14,679 nucleotides of DNA from Prasinococcaceae sp. CCMP 1430 (GCA_013416795.1 RQSC01000026.1:567133-581811); one strand, 5' to 3'. Positions 1 to 7,922 are shown, numbered from the stretch's first letter. Numbers and translations: made by a program. Notes: generated by a model from the sequence alone, not told the origin.

Positions 1-18
1 CGGGCGCGCACGGCGGCG

Positions 19-1377
19 ATGGCCGCGACGGCGCCCGCGGCGGACGAGGCCGCCGGCGCGCGCTACGCGCTGCCGTCGTACCGGCTGTCGGAGCTGAGCG
101 AGGAGGAGGTCGCCAAGCTGCTGCAGCGCCCGCGCATCGACTTCACCTCCATCTTCGGCCGCGTGCAGCCCATCGTCGACGACGTGGGCGCGCGCGGCGA
201 CGCGGCCGTGGCGGACTACACGTCCAAGTTCGACGGCGTCGACCTCGACGCGGTGTGCGTCCCCGTGTCGTCGCTGCCCGAGCCCGAGCTCGAGCCCACC
301 ATCAAAGCCGCCTTCGACGTGGCCTTCAGCAACATCAAGGCCTTCCACGAGGCGCAGAAGACCGAGATGCCCACCGTCGAGACCATGCCGGGCGTGCGCT
401 GCGGCCGCGTGAGCCGCGCGATCGACCGCGTCGGCCTGTACGTGCCCGGCGGCACGGCGGTGCTGCCCTCGACCGCGCTCATGCTCGCGGTGCCGGCGAT
501 GATTGCGGGCTGCGAGACCGTCGTGCTGGCCACGCCCCCGCGCAAGGACGGCACCGTCTGCCCTGAGGTGGTGTACTGCGCGAAGAAAGCCGGCGTGACG
601 CACGTGCTCAAGGCCGGCGGCGCGCAGGCGGTCGCCGCGATGTCGTGGGGCACGGAGACGTGCCCCAAGGTGGACAAGGTGTTCGGCCCGGGGAACCAGT
701 ACGTCACGGCCGCCAAGATGATTCTGCAGAACTCGGAGGCCACCATCTCCATCGACATGCCTGCGGGCCCCAGCGAGGTGCTCGTCATCGCCGACGGCGA
801 GGCCGACCTCAGCTTCGTCGCCGCCGACCTGCTCTCGCAGGCCGAGCACGGACCGGACTCGCAGGTGGTGCTGTGTGCGGTGGGCATGGACGTGGGGGCG
901 CTTGAGGCTGAGGTCGCCCGCCAGGCCGATGCGCTGCCGCGCGCAGACATCACCGCCAAGGCGCTCGGCCACTCGTACGTGGTCGAGTGCGACACGATGG
1001 AGGATGCCGTCGCCTTCTCCAACCGCTACGCGCCGGAGCACCTCATCGTCAACGTGGTGGACGCGGACAAGTACACCGACTCGTTCACAAACGCGGGCAG
1101 CATCTTCGTCGGGCAGTGGACGCCCGAGAGCGTGGGCGACTACGCGAGCGGCACCAACCACGTGTTGCCCACGTACGGGTACGCGCGCATGTACGGCGGC
1201 GTCTCGCTCGACGCGTTCGTCAAGAAGATCACGGTGCAGAGCCTGTCCGCGGAGGGCATTGTCAACCTTGGGCCGCACGTTGAGGCGATGGCTGCTGTGG
1301 AGGGTCTGGATGCACACAAGAACGCGGTGACGCTGCGCTTGGCCAAGGCGCGGGAGGAGGTCGCCAGCGAGCAATAG
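19..1377 (+). CDS. HDH: Histidinol dehydrogenase, probably plastid-targeted; 5' end may lie outside the window
   Basis: This enzyme oxidises L-histidinol to L-histidine in two NAD-dependent steps, the last two reactions of histidine synthesis. In plants it acts in the plastid. The 452-residue frame covers the whole family domain from the SYRLSEL segment near residue 20. The expected zinc ligands are visible: Gln274 and His277 (in SQAEHGPD), Asp374 (in SVGDYASG) and His433 (in [10 protein letters not shown]). The catalytic Glu340-His341 pair sits in YAPEHLIV. The glycine-rich segments near 143 ([11 protein letters not shown]) and 223 ([12 protein letters not shown]) are also typical. No intron is seen. 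The ATG at 19 is the first in the window, but the frame is open to base 1, so a longer transit peptide could start upstream. The sequence resembles plant HDH more than bacterial HisD. The family call is very secure; the exact start is not. Confidence 0.96.
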   Translation: MAATAPAADEAAGARYALPSYRLSELSEEEVAKLLQRPRIDFTSIFGRVQPIVDDVGARGDAAVADYTSKFDGVDLDAVCVPVSSLPEPELEPTIKAAFDVAFSNIKAFHEAQKTEMPTVETMPGVRCGRVSRAIDRVGLYVPGGTAVLPSTALMLAVPAMIAGCETVVLATPPRKDGTVCPEVVYCAKKAGVTHVLKAGGAQAVAAMSWGTETCPKVDKVFGPGNQYVTAAKMILQNSEATISIDMPAGPSEVLVIADGEADLSFVAADLLSQAEHGPDSQVVLCAVGMDVGALEAEVARQADALPRADITAKALGHSYVVECDTMEDAVAFSNRYAPEHLIVNVVDADKYTDSFTNAGSIFVGQWTPESVGDYASGTNHVLPTYGYARMYGGVSLDAFVKKITVQSLSAEGIVNLGPHVEAMAAVEGLDAHKNAVTLRLAKAREEVASEQ

Positions 1378-1402
1378 CGAGGTCGCCTGCAAGCAACGGT
1401 TT

Positions 1403-1408
1403 TGTACA
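1403..1408 (+). promoter_or_regulatory. Candidate polyadenylation motif TGTACA after histidinol dehydrogenase
   Basis: TGTACA lies 26 bases after the HDH stop codon. Green algae commonly use TGTAA and variants as the poly(A) signal, and similar motifs follow other stops in this window. The assignment is inference from position and motif only. Confidence 0.4.
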
Positions 1409-1560
1409 CCCAGTAAACTTTTGATAGCCTAGCATGGCAGCGTTCTTGACACCTCTCGCTGTACACTCGAGGCTGCGCGCGCGCGGCAGCGAGCACCGCA
1501 CACGTGTCTCGCTCAACCCACGTCGCTGCAGTGGATGAGTGTGTGATTCTGGTGTGTTTC

Positions 1561-1565
1561 TTACA
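1561..1565 (-). promoter_or_regulatory. Candidate polyadenylation motif TGTAA after the transporter gene
   Basis: On the minus strand TGTAA starts 17 bases past the stop codon. A second candidate, TGTACA, sits at 1465-1460. Which one is used is unknown. Confidence 0.35.
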
Positions 1566-1581
1566 AAATCTCCGCGACGTG

Positions 1582-3258
1582 TCAGTAGTTCGAGTGAATC
1601 GCGTGACGGGCCTTCCCGTGCCCCAGCATGGGTGCCTCCACGTCTTCCGTTTCCCCGTCGTCTTCCAGCACGAAGGTGTTATCCGCCATACCGCTTGCCA
1701 CATGCGACGTCACCGCATCGCCACCCGCAGAGCCCGCACTCTTGCTGAGCTCGCCGCGCTCGTATCTTTCGAGCTTCCAACGCGAGAAGCACGCCACGCC
1801 AAAAATGACCACCACCAATCCCAGGACGTTCACGGGCGTGAGCTCGTCGCCGTACACGCCCATCGACACCATTATGGTGAAGACCTGCGGGACGAGTGGA
1901 AACATGCACGTGGCAGAACATGAGTGGGGACGTCAGGATGCGCTCGGGCTCTCGGCCAGACCATGCCAGCGCGCCTGTGCGCGCTGGGCCGCGCGACCGC
2001 ACGCACCTCTTTGCACACGCCCGCGACGGTGACGGTCACCGCCGACGTGTCGCATACCAGCTTGAACTCGGCCGAGGTCATGATGAAAGCGAGCACGGCT
2101 CCCACACCAACGAGCAGCAGTGTCTCCACGAAGTTGCTCATGCTCGAAGTGTACCAGCTGCCCCCGAAAGCCGACCAGGGTCGCTCGATCACGATGCTCG
2201 CAACGAGGACCGTGACCGCCATCACTGGCATGAGCATCACCAGCGAAGCCAGAGGCGTCGTGATACCCAGGTCCTGCCTCGCCACCATCTTCTGCATGAG
2301 CACCCATCGCGCGCCGCTCATCGCGCTCGCACTCATGACCAGCACGAAGCCGCCTGGACGGCGATTTTGCGGGCGCGTGCACGAGGTCAGCACGGGCGCA
2401 ACGGGCGCGAGCCATCCCACGCCGCGAGCGCATCGCCTGGGCAGCGCGCACGCAGCGCGGGGGTGCGCGCGCGCGGCAGCGCATCGCACCGAGGTGGAAC
2501 TGCGTCTCGCCGGCGACTGTCAGCACCACGCCCAGGCAGATCGTCGCGATGATGCCGGCAAGCGCCCAGTTTGGCTTCTCAACGCGCGCGAGAAAGGCGA
2601 AGAGCAGCAGAAACGCCGGCGAGGAGCTCTTGCACATCGTATAGAAGCTCACGGTGATGTACACGAGCGCAAGGTTCGAGGCGCCGATGTCTATGCCGGT
2701 GCACACGCCCGTCGGCGCCACGCCGGACAGGAACTCCTCCCAGCCCAGCTCGCGATGCGGGCGCTGGCCGGCGCACGCGGTCAGGCGCAGCACACCGGCG
2801 GCCAAGAGATACTGGTACAGAAACTGCAGCGCCGTCATCAGCAGCGGAGCGGGGAACGCGCCTCGATGCGAGCCGACCAACCCGCGGTTGAAGATGCTCA
2901 GCGCCGCGCTGCACGCAAACCACACGGCCGCGACGAGCACGTTCCTCGAGACGGTGAACGCCAGTGCCTTTCGCGATCTGCCACCGCCCTGCGCGAATGC
3001 CGCCTTCGAACCCCCGAAATCTGCCCCTCCATGCCGCCCGAGCGCCCTGCGCGCCACGCGCTGCCTGCGCCAGCGCTGCAGCCTGAGCGCTACCGCTCGC
3101 AGCCGCGAGAAGCGCTTGCGAGCGACGAAGCGCCGCGCGAAGCGCTGCAGCGTCACGGCGGCCTCGCGCTCGCGCGCGGCGGCCGCCGCGGCGGCATCGT
3201 TGCTCGCGTGTGGCGACAGCGACGATTCCTGCGGCGGCTGGCCGTCTGCGACGGCCAT
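1582..3258 (-). CDS. SLC35C2/TPT-family sugar-phosphate or nucleotide-sugar transporter with two N-terminal IQ-like motifs; three exons
   Basis: This is a membrane transporter of the drug/metabolite superfamily, closest by motif to the SLC35C2 branch of the triose-phosphate/nucleotide-sugar family. Substrate and membrane (Golgi, ER or plastid) cannot be read from sequence. Exons are 3258-2490, 2353-2007 and 1884-1582; joined they give 472 residues in one frame. Family marks are SLSIFNRGL-like SAALSIFNRGL (118-127), MCKSSSPAFLL (208-218), GFVLVMSASAMSGARWVLMQ at the exon 1/2 junction, and KEV (371-373) at the exon 2/3 junction. About ten hydrophobic segments follow residue 104. Residues 1-104 are an extra basic region with two IQ-like motifs (37-47, 60-70), and the C-terminus is an acidic-to-polar tail. 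The start at 3258 was chosen for its good context (GCCATGG); an in-frame ATG at 3387 is possible. The family call is secure; the orthologue is not. Confidence 0.88.
1885..2006 (-). other. Intron 2 of the transporter (122 bases)
   Basis: On the minus strand the donor is GAG|GTGCGT and the acceptor is CCGCAG|GTC. A CTGAC branch-like site lies at 1936-1932, about 48 bases from the acceptor. Removal restores GVCKEVFTIM, the conserved KEV region of the transporter family. Confidence 0.9.
2354..2489 (-). other. Intron 1 of the transporter (136 bases)
   Basis: On the minus strand the donor is GTGCGA after CCTCG, and the acceptor is GTCCAG before GCGGCTTC. A CTGAC branch-like site lies at 2390-2386, about 33 bases before the acceptor. 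Removal joins HLG to GFVLVMSAS, exactly the conserved family segment. Confidence 0.9.
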
Positions 3259-3384
3259 GGCCACTGTGGCACGGACAAGTGAGTGTGCGCGACCACGCTG
3301 CCAAGCCGACACCACATACGCCCCGGCAGCAGCAACCGAGCGCGAGACATGAGAGAAGATGCGATAACGCAGGGTCCACTCTTT

Positions 3385-3450
3385 CAAAAATGATAATCAA
3401 TGAGTATCAAAATTCTGCGGACTGTTGAGGTTTTGTGTCGCAACCATAAA
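3385..3450 (-). promoter_or_regulatory. AT-rich island, possible core promoter of the transporter gene
   Basis: This is a clear AT-rich patch in GC-rich surroundings, 130 to 190 bases upstream of the chosen transporter start. On the minus strand it contains ATTTATGG (3450-3443), which could act as a TATA-like element. It also holds a short inverted repeat TGATA/TATCA (3391-3395, 3405-3409). The promoter role is inferred from position and base composition only. Confidence 0.3.
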
Positions 3451-4393
3451 TCGCGCCCACGTCAAATCCAGTCGGTGGAGGGCCACCCCGCTTGCTTGGC
3501 GCACACACCAACCCGTCCGGTCTTGTAGCACCAGGCGCGCGTGCGAGTTCGTTTGCTCCCGCGCCCAGCACGCGTGCGCGCCCATCGCCGCCCAAAGCGG
3601 CTCATGCAGAGCCCAGGGAGCGCAGGGAGGCGCCAACGTGCCAAAACAACGGCGCAAGGACCTTTCACCCAGCTGGCACGGACAATTGTCGGGCTCGCGC
3701 GCTTCAGGATCGCGGACCAGTGCAGAGCGCCGTGGAGCATTCGGCGCGCATGCGGTGAGCCAGCGAAGGCGAGCAGCGGACAGTTCGAGGAACTTGGGGA
3801 GCCGTCCGCCCATCGCACGCCCACTTCCCGCACGTCCAGTACCCGCAAGCCCTACGTCTCATACAAGGAGACGCGGCTGGCACTCACAGCGAGTGTACAT
3901 CGAGCATAGACATTATCACAAGCGCAGCAGCGTGCGGCGCGTCGCCTTTACTCCCAAGCGATACATTCCCTTCACGGCGAGAAGAACAGTGGCGGGCCTC
4001 GGGCCGTGTCAGCTCACTATTCACATGAGCTAGGCCAGCCAAGCGCGGCACACAGGACACGCCGCGTCCGTTGCGTCTGCTGACAGCACAACCGGTGCGC
4101 CATCGGACCGCGCGCGAGCAGGCTACCCACAACCGCGCTGTGGCAATCGCGCTCAGGCAGCGTCGGCCGCCAGGCACCCGCCCGTCGACGCGTTGTAGCA
4201 TCGCCTACGCGCCGAGGACGTTGCTGCGTCCGCTCCGCGCGCCATCCCGCGCTGACTGAAGGTCGACAAAGTAGTGACGCGCTCAGTCATGCAAACTCGC
4301 GCGGCGGAGCCTCTTCCAGACTCTGTCCTCGGCGCCCCTCGCATGTCCGCCGCAGCGCCTCGCCAGAGCATCGGCACTGCTCTACGATTTTCG

Positions 4394-4408
4394 TTTTTTT
4401 TTTTTTTT
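4394..4408 (+). repeat. Homopolymer run of 15 T
   Basis: This uninterrupted T15 run lies in otherwise very GC-rich DNA, in the gene-poor stretch downstream of eS27. It is one of three A/T runs of 12 or more bases within about 1.1 kb. It has no assigned function. Confidence 0.9.
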
Positions 4409-4649
4409 GCGCACGTTCGCGCGCGCGCGTCGAGACCCGCGCGGGCGCCTCTCCCCGCGCGCGCAGCCCAGCCCACTCCCCACCACGCGCGCGCGCCCTG
4501 CAGTACTCAACCCTCCGTCCTGAGTCACGCCCATCCACTCATCGGCGTGCGCGCGCGGCGTGCGCGGCGCGCGGCGCGCCAGTCGCACCTTGAGGTCCGT
4601 GTCGGCGCGCGCGCGCGCGATGCCCTAGTGTTGCGCCCCACCCGAAAAA

Positions 4650-5030
4650 TTAATCGCCCTTCCTGCGGAACGAGCAGCCCTCAGTAAGGCGCGCGCGGCC
4701 GCCGGTCGGCTGGCACAGCACCGCGTTGCAGCTGCCGCAGAGCACCACGGTCTGCGAGTGCGAGAACACCGTGGTACTGCAGGTGTCGCGCGGCGCGGGC
4801 GTGTCAGCGCAGCCCTCCCGCGCGCGGCGCTCGGCGCCAAAAAAAAAAAAAAGGACAGCCGCCGGCTCTCTCGCGGCGCCGCGCGCCGCGACGCACATGT
4901 TGAAGCAGCCCTGGCACTTGACGTCCATGAAGAACGAGTTGGGCGACTGCACGAGGCGCTTGAGCTTGTGCTTCGACTTCTCGAGCTCGGCGGGCGGGTT
5001 GAGCAGGTCGATGTCCGACTGGAGCGGCAT
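4650..5030 (-). CDS. RPS27: 40S ribosomal protein eS27 (S27), two exons
   Basis: This is a small zinc-ribbon protein of the cytosolic 40S ribosomal subunit. Exons are 5030-4897 and 4776-4650; joined they encode 86 residues, the usual family length. The start [13 protein letters not shown], the block [16 protein letters not shown] (24-39), [13 protein letters not shown] (46-58) and the end [12 protein letters not shown] are highly characteristic. The four zinc-binding cysteines are Cys39, Cys42, Cys58 and Cys61. The C-terminal RRKGD ending resembles plant versions. The ATG is in good context (ACACCATG). The sequence just upstream, a C-rich tract ending in CTGCAG, could be the acceptor of a 5'UTR intron, but no donor was identified. 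The gene is divergent from PRP19, with 775 bases between starts. The identification is very secure. Confidence 0.96.
   Translation of the reverse strand: MPLQSDIDLLNPPAELEKSKHKLKRLVQSPNSFFMDVKCQGCFNMCVAARGAAREPAAVLFFFFGAERRAREGCADTPAPRDTCSTTVFSHSQTVVLCGSCNAVLCQPTGGRARLTEGCSFRRKGD
4777..4896 (-). other. Intron of eS27 (120 bases) with a hairpin and a U14 run
   Basis: On the minus strand the donor is AT|GTGCGT and the acceptor CTGCAG|T, restoring the family sequence CFNITTVF. A CTGAC branch-like site at 4807-4803 has its A 27 bases before the acceptor. A run of 14 T (transcribed strand sense) at 4852-4839 lies upstream of the branch site rather than next to the acceptor. Two 11-base arms, 4876-4886 and 4820-4830, are perfectly complementary and enclose the U run. 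Confidence 0.92.
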
Positions 5031-5309
5031 GGTGTCTGCAGGGAGGCGGGGCGGTGCGCGCGCTGTGGCGCGGCCCCGAGCGCGCGCGCCTGTCCGAGCG
5101 CATGCGCTTTGATGTAGCCGCCGCGCAGCAGCCGCCCGCGCGCGCGATCGCGCCGGCCAGCGGCAATGCGTTCTGATACCGCCCGCCGGCTGACCTCGCT
5201 TTCGCATGCGCTCCCGCGGGGGCGGCACAGCACATACGCGCGCATGCGAGAGCGCGCGCGCACGCGCATGCGTTCCATTGAATCCGCTTTCGCCATCAAA
5301 CGTAATGGC

Positions 5310-5332
5310 GGGCACGGGGGGTGGGGGCGGGG
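5310..5332 (+). promoter_or_regulatory. G-quadruplex-type G-rich tract between eS27 and PRP19
   Basis: Four G runs (3, 6, 5 and 4 bases) are separated by loops of CAC, T and C. This meets the usual four-tract G-quadruplex pattern on the plus strand. It lies in the shared 5' flank of two divergent genes. Any role is inferred. Confidence 0.5.
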
Positions 5333-5488
5333 AGTTTTTCGGCGCGGCGTTCCGCGGATTCGCACCGAGGACGCGCGCGGCAAACGCACAAAAACGGTGC
5401 ATCCGCGGGTGCAGAGCGTTGGCGGAGGCGACGGAGACGCACCGACGAAATAGGCATCCGCGGGAACGAGGATACGCGCAGCGATCTG

Positions 5489-5500
5489 TTTTTTTTTTTT
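5489..5500 (+). repeat. Homopolymer run of 12 T followed by an acceptor-like CAG
   Basis: A T12 run is followed by CCTTGTCCAG, so on the plus strand it looks like a polypyrimidine tract with a 3' splice site ending at 5510. No CTGAC-type branch site was seen just upstream and no upstream exon is evident, so it is recorded only as a repeat with splice-like form. Confidence 0.6.
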
Positions 5501-5805
5501 CCTTGTCCAGCTGGGCGCTCGCCGCGGGACCCGGCAAATGAAAGGGTCCCGGGTGACATGCAATTGAGTTCAAAAGGCGCGCGCGTATAATTGGGGTTTT
5601 CCTCGGCGCGCGGCGACCGCTGAACACAAATTCAGATCAAAATCGAGATGATCGAGGGTGCAGCGGGGGATGGAGGTTTGGGTTTGAGCGGTCAACTGCA
5701 ACTGGCGTCGGCGTCGGGCGCGGCCGTGCGGCGGCCAGCGGGCGCAGCGTGACAGAGAGCGCGCCGCCGACGCGCGCCCCTCGCCCCTCCAGCAGGCGGC
5801 GAGCG

Positions 5806-7444
5806 ATGTTCTGCGCGATATCGGGCGCGGCGCCCGAGGACGCGGTGATCAGCACCAAGAGCGGCCACCTCTTCGAGCGCCGCCTCGTGGAGAAGTACAT
5901 CGCGGTGCGCAGCGCGCGGCGCCGCGCGGGCGGGCGCGCCCGGCGCACGGTGGCAACCCTAACGAACAGCACTGCGTGCGCCCCATGTCTGCGCGCGCGC
6001 GCTCGCGCGCGCGCCGCGGGCGACGTGCCCTGGTATCTGACGCCCGCACGCGCGTGCGTCGACCGTGCAGGAGCACGGCAAGTGCCCGGTGACACAGCAG
6101 GAGCTCACTGCGGATGATCTCCTGGCGGTGAAGACGAACCGCGCCGTCGCGCCGCGCCCGGCGGCGGCGGCGTCTTTCCCGGGGCTGCTGCGCTGCCTCG
6201 CGAGCGAATGGGATGGGATAATGGTGGAGGCCTACGAGCTGCGCCAGCAGCTCGATACGGCGAGGCAAGAGCTGAGCCACGCGCTGTACCAGCACGACGC
6301 CGCGTGCCGCGTCATCGCACGCCTGACCAAGGAGCGCGACGAGGCACGCGCGGCCGCCGCGAGCAGCTCCGTGGCGGTCAAGCGCGCCGCCGAGGAGGAC
6401 GGCGCGCCCGCAGCGAAGCGCGCAAAGACCGGTGGGCGCCTTGAGGCGCTCATGGCGGCCATCCAGGCCAAGGCCGCCGAGCTGCAGGGATGGCGCAAGA
6501 AGCGCGAGCTGCCGGAGGGCACGCCAGCTGCTGACGCATTTGCTGGGTACGATGCGGAGAAGTCCAAACCGCTGCACAAGACGACAACACCGGGCGTGCG
6601 CTGCCTCGACTGCGGCGCCAGCGCCGAGGGCGCGCAGCTGTCGCTGTCGGGCGGTGAGGACGGCCAGGCTGTGCTGCTAGACGTGGGGGCAGGCAAGATC
6701 GCGGGGACCCTCAAGGGGCACAAGGGGGCGGTGACGGCCGCGAGATTAGTTGGTGGGGGGGATCAGGTGCTGACGGGCGGTGCGGACGGCACCGTGCGGC
6801 TGTGGAGTGCAAAGGGTGGGAAATGGGCGCAGGTGGCCTCCGCCGACGCGCACGAGGGCGGCGTGACTGCGATCAGCGTGCACCCGACGGGCGAGGCGTT
6901 CCTGACTGCAGGTGCAGATGGCACGTGGGCTCTTTTCGACCTGGCGTCGATGGAAGAGCAGCTGAGGGCGAAGTGCAGCGCGGTCGTCACCTCTGCGGTG
7001 TTCCATCCCGATGGCCTGCTTGTCCTGGCGGGCTGTGCCGACGGCAAGCTGCGCATGGTCGACCTCAAGTCGCAGGGGGAGGCGGCCGCGATCGACGCGC
7101 ACGGCGGCGCAGTGGTGTGTGTGTCGGCGAGCGAAAACGGGTACCACGTGGCGACAGCGGGGCCGGAGGGCGTCAGGGTGTGGGACCTGCGCAAGCTGAA
7201 GCAACTCGCGTCGCTGGACGTGGGCGGCGCGGGCTCGAGCGTGGCCTTCGACCCTTCAGGCCTCTTCCTGGCTGCCGCGGGAGCCGGCGCGCTCAAGGTA
7301 TTCGGCGCCAAGCAAAAGTGGGCGACGCTCAAGGAGTGGGCCGCCGAGGGCGGCGTGTCGGCATGCGCCTTCGGCCCGGCTGCTTCCTTCGTGGCGTCGG
7401 GCTCGGCCGGCGAGCGGCACGTGCGCACGCGCTCGGCCGCATAG
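5806..7444 (+). CDS. PRP19: PRP19 U-box E3 ubiquitin ligase and splicing factor, two exons
   Basis: PRP19 is the core of the nuclear NineTeen complex, which ubiquitinates spliceosomal proteins and is needed for activation of splicing; it also acts in DNA damage responses. Exons are 5806-5904 and 6071-7444; joined they encode 490 residues, the normal length. The U-box covers about 1-70, with MFCAISGAAPEDAVIS, KSGHLFERRLVEKYI and the CPVT turn at 38-41. A helical coiled-coil segment for tetramer formation spans about 84-128 (ELRQQL..., CRVIARLTKERDEAR). A basic Lys/Arg linker near 147-152 may be a nuclear signal. The rest, from about 207 to the end, forms WD40 repeats with GHKGAVT, GGADGTVRLW and ATAGPEGVRVWDL. 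The ATG at 5806 matches the conserved family start. The identification is very secure. Confidence 0.96.
5905..6070 (+). other. Intron of PRP19 (166 bases)
   Basis: The donor is GCG|GTGCGC and the acceptor GTGCAG|GAG, joining KYIA to EHGKCPVT within the U-box, as the family requires. A CTGAC branch-like site lies at 6037-6041, with its A 30 bases before the intron end. The first part contains the palindromic block GCGCGCGGCGCCGCG (5912-5926), also present near the start of the eS27 intron. Confidence 0.93.
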
Positions 7445-7922
7445 GCGCTTGTAGCGCGCTGCTGCGCCAGGTAACCACCGGCAAGTGTGACAGCGTGACA
7501 CCCACCCACCCCTGCGTTGCGCGCCCTGCGGGTGCGGTATCGACTTGCGCGCCTTTCTGCCGGCGTGGTGTCTTGGTCTCGACGTGCGCCGCCGTCGCGT
7601 CTGAAATTCGAGTCGGGCCGGAGAACCTGCGGATTAGATTTCAAACGGGAATCGGCGCGCAATGCCGCGGCGCGATTGCGGCAGAAAGCATCACCATATA
7701 TCGGCCCGTGCGCACGCGCGGGTCGGCATTTTTACGCTCCGTCGAATCTACTGTGCGCGCGCGCGCGCGCGCGCGAGCGCAGGAGACATGCGCAGGCGCC
7801 ACACTGCGCCCGTGCCGGGGTGGCGTGCGGACAGCGCGCGAGGCTTGCAGGCGGGATTCGGGTGCGAGAGTGCGCCGCACGCCGTCTCGCTCGAGCCCGG
7901 GGGCCCGAGCGGCGTGCGCGCC
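7445..7922 (+). other. Intergenic region between PRP19 and RPN7
   Basis: This 478-base spacer between tandem genes would hold the PRP19 3' end and the RPN7 promoter. No TGTAA or TGTAC motif follows the PRP19 stop closely; the nearest resemblance is TGTAG at 7450. A tract of alternating G and C lies at 7753-7775. The RPN7 frame remains open upstream to an ATG at 7662, but that translation is Arg/Ala/His-rich and has no counterpart in the family. No gene was recognised. Confidence 0.5.
7753..7775. repeat. Alternating purine-pyrimidine (GC)n tract
   Basis: The tract is GTG followed by an essentially perfect CG alternation of about 20 bases, ending at the A of 7776. Such tracts can adopt Z-DNA. 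It lies about 150 bases upstream of the RPN7 start. Confidence 0.85.

Larger units (their letters stand above)
1378..1581. other. Convergent 3' flank between HDH and the transporter
   Basis: This is 204 bases between two facing stop codons. It holds TGTACA at 1403 for the left gene and, on the minus strand, TGTAA at 1565-1561 and the palindrome TGTACA at 1460-1465 for the right gene. It is less GC-rich than the coding parts. No coding signal was seen. Confidence 0.6.
3259..4649. other. About 1.4 kb without a recognisable gene
   Basis: The stretch runs from the transporter start to the eS27 stop. Open frames up to about 200 codons exist on both strands, but their translations are rich in Arg, Ala and Ser, match no family I recognise, and no splice-joined reading gave a known domain. 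No tRNA-like A and B boxes or other RNA gene was recognised. Visible landmarks are the AT-rich island at 3385-3450, a run of 15 T at 4394-4408, and alternating GC tracts near 4420-4432 and 4604-4619. It probably combines the transporter's 5' flank and the eS27 3' flank. An unrecognised or lineage-specific transcript cannot be excluded. Confidence 0.55.
5031..5805. other. Divergent 5' flank shared by eS27 (-) and PRP19 (+)
   Basis: The 775-base region should contain both promoters. It holds the G-rich tract at 5310-5332, the T12 run at 5489-5500 and an AT-richer part around 5580-5660 including TATAATT at 5586-5592. The latter is a weak TATA-like candidate about 215 bases upstream of the PRP19 start. 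An ATG at 5648 opens a 34-codon frame ending at 5752, ahead of the PRP19 ATG. No protein-coding gene was recognised here. Confidence 0.5.

Noticed and set aside
216-1022. Long minus-strand frame inside histidinol dehydrogenase
   Set aside because: Shadow frame caused by high GC at third codon positions; no recognisable domain, while the plus frame has all catalytic residues.
1924-3282. 452-codon plus-strand frame opposite the transporter
   Set aside because: The minus strand gives a conserved transporter with well-placed introns; the plus translation is low-complexity Arg/Ala/Thr with no family features.
3391-3409. Short inverted repeat TGATA/TATCA as an operator or terminator
   Set aside because: Arms of only 5 bases in AT-rich DNA; too short to support a claim beyond noting the AT-rich island.
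3425-4033. 202-codon plus frame in the gene-poor stretch
   Set aside because: Arg/Ser/Ala-rich composition, no domain, no good start context, and no 3' motif close to its stop; kept only as part of the unassigned region.
5489-5510. T12 plus CCTTGTCCAG as acceptor of a PRP19 5'UTR intron
   Set aside because: No CTGAC branch-like site in the usual 27-48 base range and no upstream exon evidence; the four confirmed introns do not use such U-rich tracts.
7662-7922. N-terminal extension of RPN7
   Set aside because: In frame, but His/Arg/Ala-rich, crosses the (GC)n tract and has no counterpart in RPN7 proteins of normal length.
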